Source: Gemmatimonadaceae bacterium
GTDB taxonomy: Bacteria; Latescibacterota; UBA2968; UBA8231
Direction: 5' to 3'
DNA: 28,448 bases
Assembly (NCBI GenBank): GCA_002726335.1
Contig: PBSR01000139.1
Location: forward strand, 1-28,448
In this document: positions 22,257 to 28,448 of the stretch, one piece after another
Layout of the letters: the number at the start of each line of letters is the position of its first letter
How positions within the stretch are numbered: the stretch's first letter is position 1
Program-made: the position numbers and the translations under genes
Notes under the pieces: model-generated
What the model was told of the DNA's origin: nothing
The model's database searches: none
The model's input: only the letters and a program-made list of their open reading frames with translations

Positions 22257-24821
22257 GTGACCCCACGTTGTCACAGGAATACAGCAAGCGCGTTCTGCTG
22301 GTCCATCGCCCTGCTGATCTGGTTCGCCGCCGGTCCCGCAGCGGCGCAGCCGGCAGACGGCTACCGGCTTCTCGGCACCAGAGTTCTGGTCAACGCAGCT
22401 TCCCACTGGGAGGCCTGGGAGGCGCAGCCCGGTGTGCGCGTCATCGATGCCAGCGGTTCCGTCCGCCCGCGCCGACTGGTGGATCAGTTCAACGCGGCGA
22501 CAAACGCCACCGAGTTCAGCTACTCGCTGCTGCAGGATCAGGAGATCGTCACCCAGGGCGGCATCAGTGCCGCCGGGACGAACCGGGACTCGGCTCTCTA
22601 TCTGATCGACGGTGATTCGACGACCTTCTGGGAGCCAGACCGGGATGTCAGCCTCGACGATTGGTTTGCCGAAATCGATCTCGGTCGGGCACTCATCATC
22701 TCCCGTATCGAACTGCGGTTCGTCGATGAAGTGGTGGGCGATCCCTTCCTCCGGTTCCGAGTACTGATCTCGGACGGGCTGCCGAACTTCGACAACGAGA
22801 AGACCTTCTTCCGTGTCGGCCTGGTGAATCGGCCGAACAAGGACCAGCGCACCTTCAGCTTCGACATCGTGCCGCAACGGCCGGTGGCCGACGGTATCGA
22901 AGGCGAGATCGCTCAGTTCGTCCGCCTCGATGTTCTCGATACAGACGGGCCACGGGCAGAGGAGATCACGACGGCCCAGTACGACTCGCTGCCCGAGCCG
23001 GAGCGAGGCGCTGTCGACTACTTCCGGACCACGGCAAGCGGCAGAGAGCTGCATGTGTCCCAGGACGTCTGGGAGGGACTGCCCGTCGACCTGCGCGGCC
23101 CCATTCGGCGGTACCGTCACGAACGACCCCGTCTGGCCGAGGTAAAGGTCATCGCCCTCGGCGAGAACGTCGTGGGTGTGACCCAGCGCGACATCGTGCG
23201 CGATGCCGACGCCGGCGGCTTCGACTTCTTCCTTTTTCAGACCTTCACCGATGGGTTGTTCAGCTCCTGGTTTCCCATGCGGTCGTACGACGAGCTTCGT
23301 GACCGCAATCAGGTCCGTATCGACCTGCGGGCCCGCTACTGGCTGAACCGGCTCAAGCTGCTGGCGCCGCAGTCCCCTCCCCAGGTGTACCAGGTGCGTA
23401 TCTCCGATGGCGCTCTGGATCCCAGCGGCGATCTCGTCTGGACGACGTTCCCCGAGAGGCGCAACCGGTCGGAGCACCAGCATGTGGAGGAGGCCTTCCC
23501 CACGCAGAAGGTTCGCTTCATTGAAGTGCGCCGTCTGGAGTTCTCCGGTGTCGAGCAGGAAGAGGGCAACCTGTCCGAGATCCAGGCCTACGGGGAGGGT
23601 TTCGTCTCCGACGTGGAGATGACCTCGCCGTTTATCCGTCTCGGCCAGCAGCGGATGATGACGGCCGTCGACTGGGACGGGGAAGCCCTCTCCGGTACCC
23701 GCGTCGAGATCACAACACGGGCAGGGGACGAGATTGTCCAGATTCCCCACTACTTCGCCATCACCGGTCGCGAGATCTCCAAGAATCTCTGGGAACGCAT
23801 TCCGGAGAGTGTCCGTACCGAACCGGTCATCGAGGAAGTACCAGGGTCCGACTGGAGCAATTGGAGCGAACCGTACGTCACGCCCGGTGAGGCCTTCCGC
23901 TCGCCGACACCAAGCCGCAATGCGCTGGTTCGTGTGCGACTCATCTCCGACGAACCCCTGCGGGCTCCGGAGATCTCGTCGTTGCAGCTGCGCTTCCGGC
24001 CGCCCCTCGTCGACAAGGTCCTCGCCGAGGTGCATCCATCCTTCGGCGTCGAGCCCGGTATCATCCAGGAGTTCACCCTCTACTTCCGGCCGCAGTTCAT
24101 CGGCGGCAACCCGGGGTTTGACTCGGTGCAACTGCGCTCGTCGTCGTCGGCACCGATGGAACCGGTACGGATCGTGCGCGGGTCGAACACAAGTGTTGAC
24201 CTGGGCTTCGCACCCGTGCTGTGGGATGACGAAGAGGGCATCCGCAGGATCGAGTTGACCCTCGCTGAGGGTGGTTTCGATCTGAGCTTTCCCGAGCCCA
24301 TCGAATCGGCTACCGGAGGTGGACTCTACGCCATCACCTTCCGTACCCGCGTGTTTCTGCAGAGCACCACGTTTCGTCTCGGACTCGCCAGAGAGGGGAT
24401 CCCTGGTGTCATGCAGGCCGTCAGTGAAGGTGATGCCACCGACGCTGTCTCCGGCGGCAGCCTGTCCGTGGTGTCGGACCTGGCGGGCGTACCCCTCCTC
24501 GATCGATTGTCGACCACGCCGAGGGTGATCACACCGAACGGCGACGGTATCAACGAGGAACTCACCATCGATCTGTCGGTGTTTCACGTCGAAGGTGAGA
24601 AGTTGCTCATCGTCGAGATGTTCGACCTTTCCGGCCGACGGGTACGTGATCTGACTCGGGTGCAGGCACATCCCTCGGGAGATCACACCTTCCTCTGGGA
24701 TGGCCGCGACCAGTCGGGCAGACTGCTGCCGCCCGGTACCTATGTCGTACGCGCCGCCTTTGCTGCCGACGGTACGACGGGGACGATCTCGCGATCCCGG
24801 GTCGTTGGGCTGGTGTACTGA
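22257..24821 (+). CDS. Secreted protein with two discoidin-like domains and FlgD-Ig C-terminus (paralogue A4)
   Basis: The start is GTG 22257, the codon that gives a sensible signal peptide (Arg-containing n-region, core IALLIWFAAGPAAA, cleavage before Q near residue 31); the ribosome site is weak (AGGA at 22242-22245). The 854-residue product has the A2 plan: a first discoidin-like domain with LIDGDSTTFW (about 116), EIDLGRALIISRIEL (about 140) and FVRLDV (about 221), a charged insert of about 90 residues (about 235-320) not present in A2, and a second domain with FTDGLFSSWF (about 330), IDLRARYWLNRLKLL (about 357) and KVRFIEVRR (about 418). Then DWSNWSEPY (W533), AEVHPSFGVEPG, and a FlgD-type Ig domain with TPNGDGINEE (N761), VEMFDLSGRRVR, WDGRD (W814) and PPGTYVVR, ending in VVGLVY. 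Its stop overlaps the start of B2 by one base (TGATG). Confidence 0.9.
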   Translation: MTPRCHRNTASAFCWSIALLIWFAAGPAAAQPADGYRLLGTRVLVNAASHWEAWEAQPGVRVIDASGSVRPRRLVDQFNAATNATEFSYSLLQDQEIVTQGGISAAGTNRDSALYLIDGDSTTFWEPDRDVSLDDWFAEIDLGRALIISRIELRFVDEVVGDPFLRFRVLISDGLPNFDNEKTFFRVGLVNRPNKDQRTFSFDIVPQRPVADGIEGEIAQFVRLDVLDTDGPRAEEITTAQYDSLPEPERGAVDYFRTTASGRELHVSQDVWEGLPVDLRGPIRRYRHERPRLAEVKVIALGENVVGVTQRDIVRDADAGGFDFFLFQTFTDGLFSSWFPMRSYDELRDRNQVRIDLRARYWLNRLKLLAPQSPPQVYQVRISDGALDPSGDLVWTTFPERRNRSEHQHVEEAFPTQKVRFIEVRRLEFSGVEQEEGNLSEIQAYGEGFVSDVEMTSPFIRLGQQRMMTAVDWDGEALSGTRVEITTRAGDEIVQIPHYFAITGREISKNLWERIPESVRTEPVIEEVPGSDWSNWSEPYVTPGEAFRSPTPSRNALVRVRLISDEPLRAPEISSLQLRFRPPLVDKVLAEVHPSFGVEPGIIQEFTLYFRPQFIGGNPGFDSVQLRSSSSAPMEPVRIVRGSNTSVDLGFAPVLWDDEEGIRRIELTLAEGGFDLSFPEPIESATGGGLYAITFRTRVFLQSTTFRLGLAREGIPGVMQAVSEGDATDAVSGGSLSVVSDLAGVPLLDRLSTTPRVITPNGDGINEELTIDLSVFHVEGEKLLIVEMFDLSGRRVRDLTRVQAHPSGDHTFLWDGRDQSGRLLPPGTYVVRAAFAADGTTGTISRSRVVGLVY

Positions 24822-27511
24822 TGCTGCGCGACGCCAGAATCGTCGTCGTCGCCGTCGTCCTGTCGGGGTTGATCACCGAGTCGATCGACGCCCAGGCGAC
24901 CTACGACCGGGGCCTGCAGGCGGTCCGCTCCATCGGCATGGTTCCCGGATTCGAGATCGACAACGTGGCCCCCAGGGTGCGCAAGGTCCGGGGCGTGCAG
25001 CATCTGCCGGAAACCTGGATGACACAATGGTATGGTCAAGGCGAAGACTACAGTCGCCTGCCCTATCAGCGGTACGTCAACGCCCGTCTGGAGGGTCCGC
25101 TCGTCTACGATGCCTTCGGCAACAGCCTGGGCCGCAACTGGCACGTGTACAGCTGGAATCAGGAGCAACCGACGCCGCGCGGCAGTTTCATCGACAAGCG
25201 ACGTCGATTCAACGCCGTCAGCGGTTCGCCGGGCAGTTCGGGATTCTCCTCCTATGACGGCTTCTTCGGCGCCCTCGTCATCGCCGGAGACGTCAGTGGC
25301 GGCTCTTCGTACCGGCTGACGATCGGCGATGCGATCTACTCGCACTTCACCCCGTTGACGCTTTACAAGCCGCGCTTCGACGGTATCCGTCTCGACTACG
25401 CCGCCTCTCGGGCCTCCGCGTCGCTCCTGATGTCCAGGCCCAGCGACCCGGATGACTTCGAACGCACGAACTCAACAACCATGCTCGCAGGACACGTAGA
25501 GGTGGAGCCACTGCCAGGCGCGACCTTCGGGGCGACCTACGTCAACGCCCACAATGTCCTGACGCAGATCGAGTTTGATGATGGCAATCCGCTGCACGGG
25601 ACGCTGACGGCAAGTCACAACACGCCCCTGGAGACCATCTGGGTCCGTGTACGTGATGATTCACCAGGCAAGGGGGCCGAAGGTGTGAAACTCGCCGGTT
25701 TCGACATCGTTCTCGTCGACACGGTGGGCCGGGAAATCCGCGGTGAAGATATCGGCTTCGCGCCGACCGTCACCGGGGGCCGCGCCGAGGCAGGCCGTCT
25801 CGTCGCCCAGAATGAGGATGGCATCGTCCTCCAGTACGATCTGCAGGGCCTCGATGACAGCCTGCGGACGGGAGCGATCACGCAGGTGCGGGTCGATGTG
25901 TCGGTGGCCAATGACTACCGCGTCGAGGTCGCCTCGAATCTCCAGACCGACAGTGAGGACTTCAACCCGGAGATCGTCTACCTGCCAGTGGCACGTTCGC
26001 CACGCAATGTCCAGGACAACAGCAACAGCCGCATCGTCAGCGTCGACTACGGCCTGCCCACGGGTACCGACATCCTCGGTCTGGATGCCAGCTTTGTTAC
26101 AGAACAGCTCTCGACGCAGGGAGAGCTGGCGGTGAATCGCCGTTTCCGGCAGTATCCAAACCCGGCCGTGGAGCGCCATCACGAGGTGACGGATCGGGCC
26201 ATCGCCGGTTACGGCCAGGCCCTGTGGCAATGGCAGCCGCTGATCCTCTACGGCGAGTTCTTCTCTATCGATGATGACTACACGACGAACTATTGGTTGA
26301 CCGACTCCCGGGGGCGCATGGCCTTCAAGAATCCCATCCCTCAGGTGTTCGAGTTCGTCGACGATGATGATGACTACGATGCCACTCCCGAGTGGCAGCG
26401 ACCTTTTCACCGCTCTGACAACACCGTCTGGCCCGGCTTCGATGAAAACCGGGACTTCGTCAACGACCACAATCAGAACCGGAATCTCACGCCGGACTAC
26501 GAGGAGCCCTTCCTGCGGTACGCCTCCGATCGACCCGAATTCCTCTTCGGCTACGACCTGAATCACAACGGCGTCATCGACCGCTTCGAGAACGACGACC
26601 TGCCCGACTATCCGTACAAGGCCGACCACCGAGGCTACAACAGTTACGCCACCGTCGAGCTAGGCGCCGACGCCGAATGGACGGCGGGCCGGCAGAACAT
26701 GTGGCTTCTCGCCGGGGACGGAAAGACACAGTCCTGGTACTCGACTCTGCAGTGGGCGGCCGATTCTCCCCGCCATCGACCCCGCCTGTTCCTTTCCGGG
26801 ACGCTGGTCGAGGATGATATAGCCGATGATCTGATCCTGTGGACGCAACCACGGGACGCACCCGGCCGGATGCAGGACGTGCGTGATCCGCTGGCTGCAC
26901 TCAACACCTGGAAAGCGACGCTGTACGCCGACCTGGACAGCCGTTTCGGCAATGGTCTGCGCTTCTACCACCGTGCCAAGTGGGACGTGGTGCATCAGCG
27001 TGACGCCGATGGCGAGGTCATCGCCCGCGAGGGGCGAAAGGGCTCGGGTTTTGTCGGCATCGTCAACAAGGCGGAATGGGTCATCCCCGCCGGCCTGTCC
27101 TATTTCGAGCCGCGGTTCAAAAGTGCCTTCCGCCGCATCACACCGTACTCGAGGCGCCTGCCGGAGGCCACGGTCCTCGAAGAGACCCTCTTTCTGCTGT
27201 GGACACAGCCGGTCTTCGCCGAGAGCATCGGCGTCAACTACTTCCCGCGGTACGGTCGTGGCATCTTCGACAGTCAGATGCAGTTCGGCATCGAGGCGTC
27301 CCGGCTGTGGATGCTGGACGGCCGGTTGATCGAAGCAGATGAGGGTTTCTCCTCGATCTCCGTCGTCGCCCAGCTGACCAATCGCTCCGCGTATCAGGGG
27401 TACACACTGATCACGCGTCTGGGAGTGTTGGTGAGCGAACGAAACTTCGAGACAACACCAGACCAACGCTCGAGTCAGTTCTTCCTCAGCGTCAATGCCG
27501 GGCTGCGATGA
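24821..27511 (+). CDS. Large probable outer-membrane beta-barrel protein with Ca2+-loop motifs (paralogue B2)
   Basis: ATG 24821 overlaps the A4 stop by one base, implying coupled translation. The 896-residue product starts with a signal peptide (IVVVAVVLSGLI, cleavage near IDA-Q at about residue 24). It matches B1 over most of its length: PYQRYV, RLTIGDAIYSHFTPLTL, LMSR, DDSPG, NDYRVEVASNLQT, NVQDN and VDYGLPTGTD. The central acidic region DDDDDYD is followed by the loops DENRDFVNDHNQ (from D541) and DLNHNGVIDRFE (from D579); the second has every calcium-ligand position of an EF-hand/TSP3 loop, the first is weaker. The C-terminal part shows amphipathic strands such as YTLITRLGVLV and SQFFLSVNAGLR, the end of the protein. 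Signal peptide and strand pattern suggest an outer-membrane barrel; there is no named family I recognise. Confidence 0.86.
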   Translation: MLRDARIVVVAVVLSGLITESIDAQATYDRGLQAVRSIGMVPGFEIDNVAPRVRKVRGVQHLPETWMTQWYGQGEDYSRLPYQRYVNARLEGPLVYDAFGNSLGRNWHVYSWNQEQPTPRGSFIDKRRRFNAVSGSPGSSGFSSYDGFFGALVIAGDVSGGSSYRLTIGDAIYSHFTPLTLYKPRFDGIRLDYAASRASASLLMSRPSDPDDFERTNSTTMLAGHVEVEPLPGATFGATYVNAHNVLTQIEFDDGNPLHGTLTASHNTPLETIWVRVRDDSPGKGAEGVKLAGFDIVLVDTVGREIRGEDIGFAPTVTGGRAEAGRLVAQNEDGIVLQYDLQGLDDSLRTGAITQVRVDVSVANDYRVEVASNLQTDSEDFNPEIVYLPVARSPRNVQDNSNSRIVSVDYGLPTGTDILGLDASFVTEQLSTQGELAVNRRFRQYPNPAVERHHEVTDRAIAGYGQALWQWQPLILYGEFFSIDDDYTTNYWLTDSRGRMAFKNPIPQVFEFVDDDDDYDATPEWQRPFHRSDNTVWPGFDENRDFVNDHNQNRNLTPDYEEPFLRYASDRPEFLFGYDLNHNGVIDRFENDDLPDYPYKADHRGYNSYATVELGADAEWTAGRQNMWLLAGDGKTQSWYSTLQWAADSPRHRPRLFLSGTLVEDDIADDLILWTQPRDAPGRMQDVRDPLAALNTWKATLYADLDSRFGNGLRFYHRAKWDVVHQRDADGEVIAREGRKGSGFVGIVNKAEWVIPAGLSYFEPRFKSAFRRITPYSRRLPEATVLEETLFLLWTQPVFAESIGVNYFPRYGRGIFDSQMQFGIEASRLWMLDGRLIEADEGFSSISVVAQLTNRSAYQGYTLITRLGVLVSERNFETTPDQRSSQFFLSVNAGLR

Positions 27512-28448
27512 GAATCCCGCTGCTCATCCTCTGCCTCGTCGCTTCTCTCGCCGCCCAGCCGGCCCGCACCTTCGTCCTCGGAGACCGGCTGCGCACCTGG
27601 GAAAGTGGCGGCCGGGGGGAGGATGCGCTCATCATCGAGCGAAAGTTCCCGGCCCTGATCGATACCACCAATACACCGGGCAATGCCATCGACTTCGACC
27701 TGCGCAGCGGTTGGATCACTCCCCTGTTCTTTGATCCCGAGGTCAACATCGCCAGCCGCGTCCTCGCGGGTGGTTCGATCACGGCGCCGAATGCGGGACG
27801 TGGCAATGAGGATCAGCTCGAGGGTACCGTGAATGGTGACCACCTCGTCGCTTTTCTGCGCAAGCCGACCTTCTTCGAACCGAACGTGACGATCCGTGGC
27901 GTGCGGGTCATCCTCGACTTCAGTCCACCCGTTGGTGTGCACAGGGTACGTTTCTACCCGCGGAACACGATTGTCGAGACCCCCTCGACACCGTTCCAGA
28001 CCGACTTTCTGCGAGGGTATGAGCTCTTCCTGAACATCACTCGGGAGAGCGCCAGTGCGCCGGACATACTCGTGTCCCGCAGCACCGAAAACGAGGAGCC
28101 TGTCGTCGACATCGATACACCCGATCAATACGCCCGTTTCGTCACCGTCAAGACGTTGTCCGACACACCCTTCGAAATCGATGAGATCGAGGTGTACGGC
28201 ACCGGCTTTCTGCAGGAGGCAAGATATGTGTCCGACGTCATCGACCTGAGGTCTCCAGCCACCATCGGCCCCGTCGACTGGATCGCCGATATCATCGGCA
28301 ATCCATTGGCATCCAGTCTGTCGGTTCGGATACGCACCGGAGTCCATCCTCTGACCATTCGCTTCTTCCGTTCGATCTACGATGGACTGATCAAGGTCGG
28401 CGAGGAGGAGGTACCCCCTGAGGACTACTGGTTCCTGGAGCCGGGCAA
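27508..28448 (+). CDS. Secreted discoidin-like surface protein, 5' part only (paralogue A5)
   Basis: ATG 27508 overlaps the B2 stop (ATGA). The frame is open to the window end, giving 313 codons of an incomplete gene. A short signal peptide (MRIPLLILCLVASLAAQPA) is followed by a region like the N-terminus of A1: LAGGSITAPNAG (about 85, compare LGGSITSPQ in A1), a discoidin-like core with VRVILDFSPPVGVHRVRFYP (about 133), YARFVTVKTL (about 208) and IDEIEVYGTGF (about 224), then YVSDVIDLRSPATIGPV (from about 239), which matches SDVIDLGGPANIGQI of A1. The C-terminal FlgD-Ig domain expected for the family would lie outside the window. It appears to be the single-discoidin partner of this second A/B module. 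Confidence 0.87.
   Translation, partial: MRIPLLILCLVASLAAQPARTFVLGDRLRTWESGGRGEDALIIERKFPALIDTTNTPGNAIDFDLRSGWITPLFFDPEVNIASRVLAGGSITAPNAGRGNEDQLEGTVNGDHLVAFLRKPTFFEPNVTIRGVRVILDFSPPVGVHRVRFYPRNTIVETPSTPFQTDFLRGYELFLNITRESASAPDILVSRSTENEEPVVDIDTPDQYARFVTVKTLSDTPFEIDEIEVYGTGFLQEARYVSDVIDLRSPATIGPVDWIADIIGNPLASSLSVRIRTGVHPLTIRFFRSIYDGLIKVGEEEVPPEDYWFLEPG

Noticed and set aside
22155..24686. 843-codon open frame on the - strand opposite A4
   Set aside because: It mirrors a well-supported + strand gene with signal peptide and recognisable domains. Long antisense frames are common in GC-rich DNA with GAC/GTC/GGC-rich codons; the product has no recognisable domain or signal.
1..28448. tRNA, rRNA, CRISPR arrays, insertion sequences, prophage genes
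   Set aside because: No cloverleaf-like stretch, regularly spaced repeats, transposase or integrase motifs, or phage structural genes were recognised. Reading by eye cannot exclude a small non-coding RNA in the gaps.

Overview
The window is a GC-rich stretch in which every supported gene lies on the + strand. It reads as the chromosome of a Gram-negative bacterium with an outer membrane: there are many signal peptides, three lipoproteins with a lipobox, a SurA-like periplasmic chaperone and probable outer-membrane beta-barrel proteins. Multi-domain surface proteins with discoidin-like domains ending in a FlgD-type Ig domain, together with OPT-like transporters of the DUF6784/DUF6785 kind, suggest an uncultured FCB-group or related lineage such as Latescibacterota. 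That placement is an inference from gene content; no marker gene is present.

Layout. The 3' end of a secreted protein (1-537) is closed by a strong intrinsic terminator (602-639). A co-directional cluster follows: three paralogous discoidin/FlgD-Ig surface proteins (called A1, A2 and A3 here; 723-6715), a large probable beta-barrel protein with two calcium-loop motifs (B1; 6784-9393), a SurA-like lipoprotein (9413-10681) and an unknown lipoprotein (10726-11511). After a 137-base gap comes a tightly coupled set: an M28-peptidase-like/FtsX fusion with a degraded active site (11649-16325), two OPT-like membrane proteins (16322-18304 and 18294-20285) and an all-ankyrin lipoprotein (20275-21900). 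A 356-base gap with several inverted repeats separates this from a second copy of the surface module: A4 (22257-24821), B2 (24821-27511) and A5 (27508 to the window end, incomplete), joined by 1- and 4-base overlaps.

How the genes may work together. A-type and B-type genes occur side by side twice, in different order. The SurA-like chaperone directly follows B1, which fits a role in folding barrel proteins in the periplasm. The simplest reading is an envelope display or secretion module: B in the outer membrane, A proteins exported and held at the surface through their conserved C-terminal domain, with discoidin-like domains binding glycans or another ligand. The M28-like/FtsX fusion, the OPT-like pair and the ankyrin lipoprotein look like a separate envelope transport or remodelling unit. 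These roles are inferred from domains and context. No RNA genes, CRISPR arrays, insertion sequences or phage genes were seen.
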